Positions 26,954 through 35,771 of a stretch of DNA of 37,473 nt are shown one piece after another. Below the pieces are notes generated by a model. It was not told the DNA's origin. It searched no databases and saw only the letters and a list, made by a program, of their open reading frames with translations. Position 1 is the first letter of the stretch; every line of letters begins with the position of its first letter. The position numbers and the translations under genes are program-made. The stretch is from the NCBI RefSeq assembly GCF_900094795.1, contig NZ_FMBC01000045.1:1-37473 (forward strand), given 5' to 3'. The stretch comes from Kosakonia oryziphila (GTDB lineage: Bacteria > Pseudomonadota > Gammaproteobacteria > Enterobacterales > Enterobacteriaceae).

Positions 26954-27277
26954 TCAGACGTTGAAGCTTTCGCCGCAACCGCACTCGTCTTTAACGTTAG
27001 GGTTGGTGAATTTAAACCCTTCGTTCAGGCCTTCTTTGACAAAGTCCAGTTGAGTGCCGTCGAGGAATTGCAGGCTTTTGCCGTCAACCACTACCTTAAC
27101 GCCTTTGTCTTCGAACACCGTATCTTCTTCGGTCGGCGCGTCAACAAACTCCAGCACGTAGGCCATACCAGAACACCCGGAAGTTCTGACCCCCAGACGC
27201 AGACCAAACCCTTTGCCACGGTTGGCCAGGAAGGCATTTACTCGCGCGGCAGCACTGTCGCTCAGGCTAATGGACAT
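26954..27277 (-). CDS. iscA: A-type Fe-S carrier IscA
   Basis: 107 residues with the three invariant cysteines C35 ([10 protein letters not shown]), C99 and C101 (ECGCGESF). The carrier passes iron or assembled clusters to apo-proteins, notably 4Fe-4S enzymes such as IspG in this same window. It lies 17 bp downstream of iscU. Complete. Confidence 0.98.
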   Translation of the reverse strand: MSISLSDSAAARVNAFLANRGKGFGLRLGVRTSGCSGMAYVLEFVDAPTEEDTVFEDKGVKVVVDGKSLQFLDGTQLDFVKEGLNEGFKFTNPNVKDECGCGESFNV

Positions 27278-27294
27278 GACAACAACCTCCTGCC

Positions 27295-27681
27295 TTATTT
27301 CGCTTCTTGTTTGCTTTTGTAGTCCGCAATCGCGGCTTTGATCGCATCTTCCGCCAGGATAGAGCAGTGGATTTTCACCGGCGGCAACTCCAGTTCTTCA
27401 GCGATATCGGTATTTTTGATCGCCTGTGCTTCGTCCAGAGACTTGCCTTTCACCCATTCGGTTACCAGCGAGCTGGAAGCGATCGCTGAGCCGCAACCGT
27501 AGGTTTTGAAACGCGCGTCTTCGATGATGCCTTTATCGTTAACTTTGATTTGCAGCTTCATAACGTCGCCACATGCTGGCGCGCCAACCATGCCGCTACC
27601 GACGCTGTCGTCGCCGTTGTCAAACGAGCCAACGTTGCGCGGATTTTCGTAGTGATCGATTACTTTTTCGCTATAAGCCAT
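27295..27681 (-). CDS. iscU: Fe-S cluster scaffold IscU
   Basis: 128 residues from ATG 27681 ([18 protein letters not shown]); the in-frame ATG at 27705 lies too close to the iscS stop and extends beyond the family start. Cluster ligands C37 (APACGD), C63 (TYGCGS) and C106 (IHCSILA) with D39 are all present, as is the HscA recognition motif LPPVK (99-103). The scaffold receives sulfur from IscS and electrons from Fdx. It sits 30 bp after iscS. Confidence 0.99.
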   Translation of the reverse strand: MAYSEKVIDHYENPRNVGSFDNGDDSVGSGMVGAPACGDVMKLQIKVNDKGIIEDARFKTYGCGSAIASSSLVTEWVKGKSLDEAQAIKNTDIAEELELPPVKIHCSILAEDAIKAAIADYKSKQEAK

Positions 27682-27711
27682 GATTAAATTCTCCTGTTTC
27701 CGCAACCGTTA

Positions 27712-28926
27712 TTAGTGATGAGCCCATTCGATGGAGTTGATATCCACGCCCTGTTTGAACATTTCCCACAGCGGAGAGAGTTCGCGCAGACGGCCGATGG
27801 ATTTACGCACCAGTTCGGTGGTGTAGTCGATCTCTTCAACGGTGGTAAAACGACCTAAAGAGAAACGGATGGAGCTGTGCGCCAGCTCATCGCTCATACC
27901 CAGTGCGCGCAGCACGTAGGACGGTTCCAGGCTTGCGGAAGTACAGGCAGAACCGGAAGAAACAGCCAGATCTTTCAGCGCCATGATCAGCGACTCACCT
28001 TCAACATAGTTAAAGCTGACGTTGAGGATGTTTGGTGCGCCGTGCTCAAGATCGCCGTTCAGGTAAACTTCTTCGATATCGTTGATGCCGTTCCACAGAC
28101 GGCTACGCAGACCGCGCAGACGTTCCATTTCGCTCGCCATCTCTTCTTTAGCGATACGGTAAGCTTCGCCCATGCCGACGATCTGGTGAACAGGCAACGT
28201 ACCGGAACGCATACCGCGCTCGTGACCACCACCGTGCATCTGCGCTTCGATACGGATACGTGGTTTACGGCGTACGTACAGAGCGCCAATGCCTTTCGGC
28301 CCATAAATTTTATGGCCGGAGAAGGACATCAGATCGACTTTCAACTGGCTTAAGTCGATCGGCAGTTTGCCCACGCTTTGAGTAGCATCAACGTGATAAA
28401 CGATGCCGCGAGCACGGCACATTTCGCCGATGGTTGCGATATCCTGCACCACGCCGATTTCGTTGTTCACATGCATAATGGAGACGAGGATGGTGTCGTC
28501 ACGCATCGCCGCTTCCAGCTCTTTCAGATCGATAATGCCGTTGCGCTGCGGGGCGAGGTAAGTCACTTCAAACCCTTCACGCTCAAGCTGGCGACAGGTA
28601 TCCAGCACGGCTTTGTGTTCGGTTTTGCTGGTGATGATGTGCTTGCCTTTTTTCTGATAAAAGTTGGCAGCACCTTTGATCGCCAGGTTATCGGATTCGG
28701 TCGCGCCGGAGGTGAAAACGATTTCGCGCGGGTCGGCACCCACCAGTTCAGCGATCTGGTTACGGGCGATATCTACCGCTTCTTCAGCTTGCCAGCCAAA
28801 ACGGTGTGAACGGGATGCTGGGTTACCAAAGGTCCCGTCCAGAGTGAGAAACTGCATCATTTTCTCGGCAACACGCGGATCCACCGGCGTAGTTGCGGAG
28901 TAATCGAGATAGATCGGTAATTTCAT
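27712..28926 (-). CDS. iscS: Cysteine desulfurase IscS
   Basis: 404 residues, class V aminotransferase fold. The PLP-binding lysine is K206 ([12 protein letters not shown]), the persulfide-carrying cysteine is C328 on the mobile loop ([13 protein letters not shown]), and His104 (KTEHKAV) is present. It releases sulfur from cysteine for Fe-S clusters, tRNA thiolation, thiamin and molybdopterin. The leader between iscR and iscS is 119 bp with a strong stem-loop. Identification certain. Confidence 0.99.
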   Translation of the reverse strand: MKLPIYLDYSATTPVDPRVAEKMMQFLTLDGTFGNPASRSHRFGWQAEEAVDIARNQIAELVGADPREIVFTSGATESDNLAIKGAANFYQKKGKHIITSKTEHKAVLDTCRQLEREGFEVTYLAPQRNGIIDLKELEAAMRDDTILVSIMHVNNEIGVVQDIATIGEMCRARGIVYHVDATQSVGKLPIDLSQLKVDLMSFSGHKIYGPKGIGALYVRRKPRIRIEAQMHGGGHERGMRSGTLPVHQIVGMGEAYRIAKEEMASEMERLRGLRSRLWNGINDIEEVYLNGDLEHGAPNILNVSFNYVEGESLIMALKDLAVSSGSACTSASLEPSYVLRALGMSDELAHSSIRFSLGRFTTVEEIDYTTELVRKSIGRLRELSPLWEMFKQGVDINSIEWAHH

Positions 28927-28998
28927 TGCTCTTTAAACTCCGTACATCGCTCTAATGCAAGGAATCAGGCAACCGGCTGGATGTACGACCGTGTTAAC

Positions 28999-29019
28999 GG
29001 GGCACATGTGATGTGCCCC
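28999..29019. other. Strong stem-loop in the iscR-iscS intercistronic region
   Basis: A perfect 9-bp stem GGGGCACAT/ATGTGCCCC (28999-29007 with 29011-29019) with a 3-base loop sits 26 bases after the iscR stop. In E. coli this intercistronic segment is known to protect the iscR part of the message when the small RNA RyhB pairs near the iscS start and triggers decay of the downstream half. The hairpin seen here is suited to that role; the RyhB pairing itself was not modelled. Confidence 0.6.
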
Positions 29020-29045
29020 GGCCCAATTCTGAATACTATTTTTTA

Positions 29046-29537
29046 TTATGCGCGCAGTTTAACGTCGATAGCGTCTTGTGCGCGGGTGGTACGATTGGAT
29101 TCAGTACTGTGCTGACGATCGGAGACATCGAGAATTTCCTGGTTATTGACCAGTTCACCCAGTGTGATGTTGTTGAGGAAACCGGTCAGACGGTCGCTCA
29201 GATCGCGCCACAGCGCATGGGTCAGACACTTATCGCCACCCTGGCAGCCGCTTTTACCCTGGCAACGGGTTGCGTCTACCGATTCATCAACGGCGCTGAT
29301 CACTTCGCCCACGGCGATGCTGCTCGCATCTTTGCCCAGCAAATAACCACCGCCAGGACCACGCACGCTGGCCACCAGACCATTTTTGCGCAGACGGGAG
29401 AACAACTGCTCAAGGTAGGACAGGGAAATTCCCTGACGCTCAGAAATATCAGCCAACGGAACCGGGCCCGCTTCGGAGTTGAGTGCAACGTCCAGCATTG
29501 CGGTCACGGCATAACGCCCTTTCGATGTCAGTCTCAT
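29046..29537 (-). CDS. iscR: Fe-S-sensing transcription factor IscR
   Basis: 163 residues, Rrf2 family. The winged HTH occupies about residues 1-65 ([30 protein letters not shown]), and the [2Fe-2S] ligands are C92, C98 and C104 with H107 ([20 protein letters not shown]). Holo-IscR represses its own operon through type 1 sites, two copies of which are visible upstream at 29618-29667; apo-IscR still acts on type 2 sites elsewhere. First gene of iscRSUA-hscBA-fdx-iscX. Confidence 0.99.
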   Translation of the reverse strand: MRLTSKGRYAVTAMLDVALNSEAGPVPLADISERQGISLSYLEQLFSRLRKNGLVASVRGPGGGYLLGKDASSIAVGEVISAVDESVDATRCQGKSGCQGGDKCLTHALWRDLSDRLTGFLNNITLGELVNNQEILDVSDRQHSTESNRTTRAQDAIDVKLRA

Positions 29538-29617
29538 GTCTTACAAGCCTCAAACTCGCCCCTGCCCGGGGAATTTTATTTAATATGTTAATGTTGCATA
29601 GCGGTTGCAAGTCTGAC

Positions 29618-29667
29618 ATTCCCGACTAATTTGGTCAACTATTTAGTTGACCAAATTAGTCGGGTAT
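29618..29667 (-). promoter_or_regulatory. iscR promoter with two back-to-back IscR type 1 sites
   Basis: Two 25-bp elements at 29618-29642 and 29643-29667 are near-perfect reverse complements of each other and each fits the type 1 pattern ATAsyyGACTrwwwyAGTCrrsTAT (cores CCGACTAATTTGGTC and its complement). Together they form a 50-bp palindrome about 80-130 bp before the iscR ATG. On the minus strand a TTGACC (29652-29647) inside the proximal site could be the -35 box, with CAGACT 17 bp downstream as a poor -10. This layout would let holo-IscR block RNA polymerase directly. Confidence 0.85.
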
Positions 29668-29759
29668 TTCGCTTTTCGTGCTCAATTTAAATGCTGGGTG
29701 CCGCGTTGCCCTGTCCGGCTTACGGGCGGGGGGCTTGTCGGCTGATGAGCGTAGGCAAA

Positions 29760-30488
29760 TCACGCTTTATGCTGCTGCTCAATGGAGGCCAGAATACCGC
29801 GCAGGATATTCAGTTCCTGGCTTTCCGGACGCGCACGAGTGAACAGACGACGCAGCTTGTTCATCACCTGCCCTGGGTGGTTTTCACGGATAAAACCGGT
29901 CGCCAGCAGCGTCTTTTCCAGATGCTCGTAAAAGCGCTCAAGATCGTCAACCAGCGGGTACGGCGTCTCTTCATGTTCTGCAGAAGATTCGCTCTCCTGT
30001 GTCGCCAGCCAGGCCATACGCACTTCATAAGCGATAACCTGCACCGCCATCGCCAGGTTCAGCGAACTGTATTCAGGGTTAGCGGCAATCGCCACATGAT
30101 AATGACACTTTTGCAGTTCTTCATTCGTTAGACCGACACGCTCGCGGCCGAACACCAGCGCCACCGGCGCGTGTTCTGCTTCAGCGACGCCTTTCAACCC
30201 GCATTCGCGCGGATCGAGCATCGGCCACGGCAGCGTACGTGAGCGCGCACTGGTGCCAACGACCAGGCTACTGCCAGCCAGTGCTTCATCCAGCGTATCG
30301 ACAATATGCGCGCTGCCGATAACATCGCTGGCACCTGCCGCCAACGCGATGGCCTGTGAATCCGGCTTAACCAGCGGGTTAACCAGCCACAGGTTCGTCA
30401 ACCCCATTGTTTTCATTGCACGGGCAACAGAGCCCATGTTGCCCGTGTGGGAGGTTTCCACCAGTACGATTCGAATATTTTGCAGCAT
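29760..30488 (-). CDS. trmJ: tRNA (cytidine/uridine-32 2'-O) methyltransferase TrmJ
   Basis: 242 residues of the SPOUT/TrmH superfamily. The N-terminal knotted domain has [20 protein letters not shown] (motif 1, near residue 10), [16 protein letters not shown] (motif 2) and [20 protein letters not shown] (motif 3); a C-terminal helical extension follows. It methylates the ribose of position 32 in several tRNAs. It is transcribed divergently from suhB and lies 220 bp upstream of iscR on the same strand. Confidence 0.97.
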   Translation of the reverse strand: MLQNIRIVLVETSHTGNMGSVARAMKTMGLTNLWLVNPLVKPDSQAIALAAGASDVIGSAHIVDTLDEALAGSSLVVGTSARSRTLPWPMLDPRECGLKGVAEAEHAPVALVFGRERVGLTNEELQKCHYHVAIAANPEYSSLNLAMAVQVIAYEVRMAWLATQESESSAEHEETPYPLVDDLERFYEHLEKTLLATGFIRENHPGQVMNKLRRLFTRARPESQELNILRGILASIEQQHKA

Positions 30489-30554
30489 AGATTTTCAACG
30501 ACTAAAGAATATTTGTGCATATTATCATAAACCGAAGACACATTCCGAATTGAC

Positions 30555-30589
30555 TGCTATGATGTGCGCCGTTTTCCCGTTCTTTAACA
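30555..30589 (+). promoter_or_regulatory. suhB promoter and boxA-like leader element
   Basis: An extended -10 (TGCTATGAT at 30555-30563) has only a weak -35 about 17 bp upstream. Eighteen bases later the leader holds GTTCTTTAACA (30579-30589), matching the rRNA boxA core TCTTTAACA, just ahead of the GAGAGA ribosome site and ATG 30607. SuhB joins Nus-factor complexes at boxA, and in E. coli a boxA in the suhB leader is reported to mediate autoregulation by premature Rho termination and translational block. The sequence seen here agrees with that. Confidence 0.72.
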
Positions 30590-30606
30590 TCCAGTGAGAG
30601 AGACCG

Positions 30607-31410
30607 ATGCATCCGATGCTGAACATCGCCGTGCGTGCTGCGCGCAAGGCGGGTAATTTAATTGCCAAAAACTACGAAACTCCCGACGCCGTAGAAACCA
30701 GCCAGAAAGGCAGCAATGATTTCGTGACCAACGTTGATAAAGCTGCTGAAGCAGTGATTATTGACACCATCCGCAAATCTTACCCGCAACACACCATTAT
30801 CACCGAAGAGAGTGGCGAGCACGAAGGCACTGACCAGGATGTGCAATGGGTTATCGATCCACTGGATGGCACCACCAACTTCATCAAACGTCTTCCGCAC
30901 TTCGCGGTATCTATCGCCGTTCGTATTAAAGGCCGCACCGAAGTTGCGGTGGTTTACGATCCGATGCGTAACGAACTTTTCACTGCAACCCGTGGCCAGG
31001 GCGCACAGCTTAACGGCTACCGTCTGCGCGGCAGCAATGCACGCGATCTGGATGGCACCATTCTGGCGACCGGTTTCCCGTTCAAAGCAAAACAGCACGC
31101 AACAACCTACATTAATATTGTTGGCAAACTGTTTACCGAATGCGCGGACTTCCGCCGCACCGGTTCCGCGGCGCTGGATCTGGCCTATGTTGCCGCTGGC
31201 CGCGTTGATGGTTTCTTCGAAATAGCGCTGAAACCATGGGATTTCGCCGCAGGCGAGTTGCTGGTGCGTGAAGCGGGCGGTCTGGTCTGTGATTTTACCG
31301 GTGGCCACAACTACATGATGACCGGCAACATCGTTGCGGGTAACCCACGTGTAGTAAAAGCCATGCTGGCCAACATGCGCGACGAACTGAGTGATGCGCT
31401 GAAACGCTAA
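30607..31410 (+). CDS. suhB: Inositol-1-monophosphatase / Nus-factor SuhB
   Basis: 267 residues. IMPase superfamily metal-binding motifs: E67 (ITEESGE), DPLDGTTNF (84-92), and WDFAAGELLVREAGG (near 218). The enzyme hydrolyses inositol-1-phosphate with Mg, but its main cellular role is as a component of the NusA/B/E/G antitermination complex on rRNA operons, aiding ribosome folding. The start at 30607 follows GAGAGAG. It is divergent from trmJ. Intact. Confidence 0.98.
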   Translation: MHPMLNIAVRAARKAGNLIAKNYETPDAVETSQKGSNDFVTNVDKAAEAVIIDTIRKSYPQHTIITEESGEHEGTDQDVQWVIDPLDGTTNFIKRLPHFAVSIAVRIKGRTEVAVVYDPMRNELFTATRGQGAQLNGYRLRGSNARDLDGTILATGFPFKAKQHATTYINIVGKLFTECADFRRTGSAALDLAYVAAGRVDGFFEIALKPWDFAAGELLVREAGGLVCDFTGGHNYMMTGNIVAGNPRVVKAMLANMRDELSDALKR

Positions 31411-31419
31411 GATGTTTAT

Positions 31420-31520
31420 TGCCCGATGGCGCTGCGCTTATCGGGCCTACAGCGTACATACTCCGTCATGCTTCATGCATGTCGCGTAAGCCGGATAAGG
31501 CGTAAACCGCCATCCGGCAC
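31420..31520. repeat. BIME: two REP units downstream of suhB
   Basis: The first palindromic unit is at 31420-31450 (GCCCGATGGCGCTGCGCTTA..GGGC). A second of opposite type is at 31486-31520 (GTAAGCCGGATAAGGCG..CATCCGGC), separated by about 35 bp with a short ATGCTTCATGCAT linker. It is the classic bacterial interspersed mosaic element located between convergent suhB and the zevB-like gene, whose last codons abut it. Confidence 0.88.
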
Positions 31521-31522
31521 TA

Positions 31523-32503
31523 TCAAAATGGCCGCAAACCGCCCCCCGGCGGTAACACGCTGACCCACATCACCACCGCCGCACTTATCAACAACACGCC
31601 TCCCGCCAGTGCCAGCGTTGTCCAGCCCACCTGCCGCCATAATACCGGCGTCTGATGGCCGCTGAGTTTTACCGCCAACTGACGAAAACCATGTACCAGC
31701 AGCGCCAGCGCACTGATGGTCAGTGACGTGCCCGCCGCCATCACCAACGCTGACGCCACGCCCCAGGCAAAAACGCCGATCACTTTGCTGAACAGCAACA
31801 CCATGATCGCACCGGAGCATGGGCGCATCCCCATGGATAACACAATCATCAACCTGGCTCGCCAGTCTTCACCGCTTTGCAGCTGCGAAGAAGTCGGCAA
31901 ATGCTGATGCCCGCAGCCACAGCCGTCGTGATGCATATGATGCGGAGTAAATGCGCGAAACACCGGTTTTTGCCGCAGCGCAAACAACTTTTTCAGCGCT
32001 CGCCAGCACAACATCAGCCCCAGCACGCCGACCAACAGGTAACTGCCCTTTTCCATCCAGTAACCGCTTAAATGAAGCTGCCGTGCGGGTAACGCCAGGA
32101 TGTTCAGCACTACCACCACTAACGTAACCGCCACCAGACCCTGCAACAGTGAGGAGGCCATCGTCAGCATAATGCCGGAACGCAATTTAGAGGGATGCGT
32201 AGCAAGCCAGGTGGCGATCACCACTTTACCGTGTCCGGGGCCCAGCGCATGCAATACACCATAGATAAAGCTGAACAACAGCAGCGAACCGCCCGCTTTG
32301 GTCGGATTTTCCGCCACCGCTTTCAGCAATGCGCTCATTTGCATATTCACATTGCGCTGCCAGACCACACTTTTGATCATCACCTGCGGCCACGCCTGCC
32401 ATAGCCAGAAACCGGCAATGAGTGCGCACAGCATAAACAGCAGCAGCGGCCACCATGCCAGCAGGCGGCGGTAACGGTGACGAACACCGGTTATCACTGA
32501 CAT
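31523..32503 (-). CDS. NicO-superfamily membrane transporter, ZevB-like
   Basis: 326 residues. About seven hydrophobic segments are seen. The N-terminal half has HALGPGHGKVVIATWLATHP, the characteristic NicO/RcnA signature with conserved His and Asp/Glu-free metal path; an internal His/Cys-rich loop (HHMHHDGCGCGHQHLP, about 188-203) and a second signature GMRPCSGAIMVLLFSK follow. Its start overlaps the end of the DUF1007 gene by 10 bp. This DUF1007 + NicO arrangement is that of ZevA-ZevB, the zinc system described in Haemophilus influenzae. Substrate could be Zn, Ni or Co; direction is uncertain. In K-12 the suhB-csiE gap instead holds yfhR. Confidence 0.85.
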   Translation of the reverse strand: MSVITGVRHRYRRLLAWWPLLLFMLCALIAGFWLWQAWPQVMIKSVVWQRNVNMQMSALLKAVAENPTKAGGSLLLFSFIYGVLHALGPGHGKVVIATWLATHPSKLRSGIMLTMASSLLQGLVAVTLVVVVLNILALPARQLHLSGYWMEKGSYLLVGVLGLMLCWRALKKLFALRQKPVFRAFTPHHMHHDGCGCGHQHLPTSSQLQSGEDWRARLMIVLSMGMRPCSGAIMVLLFSKVIGVFAWGVASALVMAAGTSLTISALALLVHGFRQLAVKLSGHQTPVLWRQVGWTTLALAGGVLLISAAVVMWVSVLPPGGGLRPF

Positions 32504-33132
32504 GAGAGGGTCACCGTCTGTGCAAATTGTTTACCTAATTCCATGTCTTCCTTCGGCGCATCGGCTTTGTCCAGCGACTGCGCATAATTCAGCACACCTT
32601 CGCCAGGTTTAGGCGTATGAACGGCCAGCTTACAGGATTTCTGCAACTCTGCAGGCAGCGCTGCATCGCTCGCTTTGTCGTAACTCATATCGACAAAATA
32701 GGTGGGATCAAACGTAGAAAAAGTATATTGCTCGCCGTTAAGCGGCTGCGGCTCGGCGAGAGGCAGGATAAATGTCAGCACCGCCTGATGCCCTTCGCGC
32801 TCCATACCGTATTCCGTCGGACGGTTGAGGAATTTTACTTTCTGCCCGTTGTGCCAGACCTCAGTAAAATAGTGCTGACCAAGCACATTAGCCATCACTT
32901 CCGCCGCCAGTTTTTTCCATACCTCGTCACCTGGCTGCGCATTGCCCGCATCATAAAGCAGATCCGCCGAGGTGATCTCATCCATCGTCCAGCGCATTTT
33001 CAGTCCGGAGAAGTGGCCATTCTCTGCTAACACTTGTGTTTTCAGCCGGATAAAACTGTGCGGGTGCGCGCTTACCGTAAACGATAAAAGCGCGAGAAAG
33101 ACGCCCGTGACGCATTGTTTAACTGCTCGCAT
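32494..33132 (-). CDS. DUF1007 periplasmic protein, ZevA-like
   Basis: 212 residues with a Sec signal peptide (MRAVKQCVTGVFLALLSFTV, cleavage near SAHPHS). The mature N-terminus starts HPHSFI, whose histidines are a conserved feature of DUF1007 and plausible metal ligands. The rest is a beta-rich domain with WTMDEITSADLL, FTEVWHNGQKV and FSTFDPTYFVDMSY. It is the first gene of the pair with the NicO transporter, translationally coupled. By analogy with ZevA it would be a periplasmic metal-binding partner feeding the ZevB channel. It is divergent from csiE with a 124-bp gap. Confidence 0.85.
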   Translation of the reverse strand: MRAVKQCVTGVFLALLSFTVSAHPHSFIRLKTQVLAENGHFSGLKMRWTMDEITSADLLYDAGNAQPGDEVWKKLAAEVMANVLGQHYFTEVWHNGQKVKFLNRPTEYGMEREGHQAVLTFILPLAEPQPLNGEQYTFSTFDPTYFVDMSYDKASDAALPAELQKSCKLAVHTPKPGEGVLNYAQSLDKADAPKEDMELGKQFAQTVTLSCQ

Positions 33133-33153
33133 CTGTTCCTCACGTGAAAAATT

Positions 33154-33227
33154 CTGTGATGCTCTCCGGCAATCCTGAATGAAAGCGTCGCAGCTTCGCT
33201 ATCGCTGAGCATACCTTTAACTACGCT
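33154..33227 (+). promoter_or_regulatory. Candidate csiE promoter region
   Basis: CTACGCT at 33221-33227 resembles a sigma-S-type extended -10 (preceded by TAA), and CTGTGAT at 33154-33160 is a half-site for CRP. In E. coli csiE is induced by carbon starvation through sigma-S and cAMP-CRP. Only the -10-like motif and one CRP half-site are visible, so the assignment is tentative. Confidence 0.35.
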
Positions 33228-33256
33228 TATCAAACACCCTAACTGGAATCTGACAG

Positions 33257-34534
33257 ATGACTATTGTAATGACACCGCCATCTGCGCTCTCCAGTCCGCA
33301 GCGCCGCTGCCAGGTGCTGTTGATGCTCGCCCTGCCGGGGCAAAGCGTCAGCCTGGAACATATCAGCGCAATCAATGGCGTTGATGATGCCGCAGCCCGG
33401 CAGGATATTAATGAGACCAACAGTGAAATCCAGCGCTACCATCGGATTTCCATTGTGCGCCAGCATAACGGCAGCTACCGGATTGAAGGCGCTCCCCTCG
33501 ACCAGCGCTTATGCCTGCTGCACTGGTTGCGTCGCGCGCTGCGACTGTGCCCGCAATTTATCACGCAACAGTTTACCCCGTTGTTAAAAACGGCACTTAA
33601 ACAACAAGGCATTGCCCGAACGCTATATGACGACACCAATCTGCGCGCCTTAATTAACCTCTGCGCCCGCCGTTTACAGCGCTCAATTGAGTGCCGGGAT
33701 GTGCAGTTTCTCTGTCTCTACTTGCAGTATTGTCTGTTGCAAAACCATCACGGGCAGACGCCGGAATTTACCCCCGTGCAGCAAACCTGGGCGCAAATGC
33801 GCGCCGAATACCTCGTTGCATACGATATTGTTCGCCACTGGCAGCGCCGTGTAGCAGCGGTGCCGCAGGAAAATGAGCACCTGTTTCTGTCGCTTCTCTT
33901 TATGCTGGTGCGTACACCCGATCCGCTTCGCGACCAGCATCAGCAGGATCGCCGCTTACAACAGGCGATTGCCCGAATGATTGCCCGCTTTCACCAGCTT
34001 GCCGGGTTACGTTTTAGTGATGAGCAAGGCTTAGCCGCGCAACTTTATATTCATCTGGCGCAGGCGCTGGATCGCTGCCTGTTTGGTATCGGCATTGATA
34101 ACAGCCTGCCGGAAGAGATCCATCGTCTTTATCCACGGTTGATGCGCACCACGCGTGAGGCATTACAGGAACTGGAAGATGAATACGCGCTGCACTTTAG
34201 CGACGAAGAAGCGGGACTGGTCGCGGTAATTTTCGGCGCCTGGCTGATGCAAGCAACCGCTCTACATGAGAAGCAGGTGGTATTACTTACCGGTGATGAC
34301 ACGGCGTGCGAACAGCAGATTGAGCAGCAGCTACGCGAGTTAACGCTGCTGCCGCTGACCATCAACTACCTGCCGCTGGCGGAGTTTCACAATGCGGGCG
34401 CACCAAAGGACGTGTCATTAGTCATCACCCCTTACACAACACCGCTGCCGCTCTTTTCCCCGCCGCTCATCCATGCCGTCGGGGCACTGAGCTCGCAGCA
34501 ACAACAGCATATTCGTACCATGCTGGAAGGTTAA
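33257..34534 (+). CDS. csiE: Stationary-phase inducible protein CsiE
   Basis: 425 residues. It has an N-terminal helical DNA-binding-like region (SPQRRCQVLLML) and PRD-like regulatory segments (IDNSLPEEIHRLYPRLMRTT; EYALHFSDEEAGLVAVIFGAWLM), as in BglG/antiterminator relatives, then a C-terminal receiver-like part (LTGDDTACEQQIEQQLREL). It is known as a sigma-S/CRP-dependent starvation gene; the molecular function is not settled. Length equals the K-12 protein as recalled, but identity appears clearly lower than for the isc genes. It ends tail-to-tail with hcaT. Confidence 0.95.
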   Translation: MTIVMTPPSALSSPQRRCQVLLMLALPGQSVSLEHISAINGVDDAAARQDINETNSEIQRYHRISIVRQHNGSYRIEGAPLDQRLCLLHWLRRALRLCPQFITQQFTPLLKTALKQQGIARTLYDDTNLRALINLCARRLQRSIECRDVQFLCLYLQYCLLQNHHGQTPEFTPVQQTWAQMRAEYLVAYDIVRHWQRRVAAVPQENEHLFLSLLFMLVRTPDPLRDQHQQDRRLQQAIARMIARFHQLAGLRFSDEQGLAAQLYIHLAQALDRCLFGIGIDNSLPEEIHRLYPRLMRTTREALQELEDEYALHFSDEEAGLVAVIFGAWLMQATALHEKQVVLLTGDDTACEQQIEQQLRELTLLPLTINYLPLAEFHNAGAPKDVSLVITPYTTPLPLFSPPLIHAVGALSSQQQQHIRTMLEG

Positions 34535-35682
34535 CTGGTAACCGGCTGCTGGGCGGCCACTTTTGGTCGCAGGAACAGCGCCGGGATTGCCAGCAGCGCC
34601 ATCACAAAAAATAATCCCTGATGCAGGTATTCAAACAGGAAGCCTGCAAACATGGTCATCACAGCAATGCTGCCGCCCATTGCCACGGCGGAATAGATCG
34701 CCTGCAAACGGATCACTTCGCTGCCCTTACGGGCGGAGATATAGCGCATCCCGGCGAGATGGCAAACGGTAAAGGTTCCGCAGTGCAGGATTTGTGCGGC
34801 AATCAGCCACGGTAATTCAGTGGTCCAGCCCATCAAAATCCAGCGCACCAGCCCACAGACGGCGGAAAGCAGCAACAGATCGCGGGCGCTAAAGCGACGG
34901 AAAAGCCAGTTGCTGAGGGCGAAGATCACCACTTCGGCGACCACACCTAACGACCAGAGATAACCCACCGTCGAAGCGGAATAACCGGCAGATTGCCAAT
35001 AAATCGCGCTGAAACCGTAGTAGGCGGCATGTGCGCCCTGCAACAACGACACACACGCCAGAAAACGCCAGTTTTGTACAAACAGCGCACGCCAGGCAGA
35101 CCAGCCAGCACCGTCCTGATGGCGGCTTTCACCCTGCGGCAGAATAGAAGGGCGCAGCAGCATCCCCAACAGCATTGAGGCAGCGCCCAGCGTCAGCATC
35201 GCCAGAATCGCGCGATAATCATAGAGGCTCACCAGCTTACCGGTCAACGCCGAGCCAATCACAAAGGCTACCGATCCCCACAACCTGACCCTGCCATAAT
35301 CCATCGGGAACTGTTTTTGCCAGGTCCCCGCCAGCGCGTCGGTGAGCGGCACTAACGGTGAGAAAAAGAGGTTGAAACCGACAATGATCACCGCCAGCCA
35401 CGCAACATGGCTACCAGCATAAAACGCCAGCGCAAACAGCACTGTCGCCAGAGCCAGCACACGCAGTGCGGTAATTAAACGGGAAGGATCGCTCACACGC
35501 GGAGCAATCAACAGACTCCCCAGAAAACGAGCCACCAGACCTGCGCCAAGCAGCATGCCAATAATTTCAGGCGTCAGGCCAACGCCTTTGAGCCAGACGC
35601 TCCAGAAGGGTAAGAAAATACCGTAGCTAAAAAAGTAGGTGAAGTAAGCGAGCGCCAGCCAGCGCGTGGACTGCAAAACCAT
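34531..35682 (-). CDS. hcaT: MFS transporter HcaT (3-phenylpropionate family)
   Basis: 383 residues from ATG 35682, which is preceded by AGGAGG at 9 bases; the longer frame to 35742 is not preferred. It is a twelve-segment major-facilitator protein of the PP/3HPP permease subfamily, with FTYFFSYGIFLPFWSVWLKG in TM1, the RFLGSLLIAPRVSDPSR loop 2-3 motif and the middle loop near residue 200. In K-12 hcaT precedes the hcaR and hca dioxygenase genes, which do not appear here; rcnR follows instead. Substrate is therefore inferred from the family only. Its stop codon is shared with csiE. Confidence 0.93.
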   Translation of the reverse strand: MVLQSTRWLALAYFTYFFSYGIFLPFWSVWLKGVGLTPEIIGMLLGAGLVARFLGSLLIAPRVSDPSRLITALRVLALATVLFALAFYAGSHVAWLAVIIVGFNLFFSPLVPLTDALAGTWQKQFPMDYGRVRLWGSVAFVIGSALTGKLVSLYDYRAILAMLTLGAASMLLGMLLRPSILPQGESRHQDGAGWSAWRALFVQNWRFLACVSLLQGAHAAYYGFSAIYWQSAGYSASTVGYLWSLGVVAEVVIFALSNWLFRRFSARDLLLLSAVCGLVRWILMGWTTELPWLIAAQILHCGTFTVCHLAGMRYISARKGSEVIRLQAIYSAVAMGGSIAVMTMFAGFLFEYLHQGLFFVMALLAIPALFLRPKVAAQQPVTS

Positions 35683-35771
35683 GATTTCCTCCTGAATGGT
35701 GGCGATAGTCTGGAGACAAATGGCAAGGCTTGCAAGTAACAATCAGATAACACGCGCATTGGCGCAAGTTA

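Noticed and set aside
30658-31308. 216-codon minus-strand frame inside suhB
   Set aside because: Antisense of a fully recognised suhB gene; the frame is open only because of the codon usage of the real gene.
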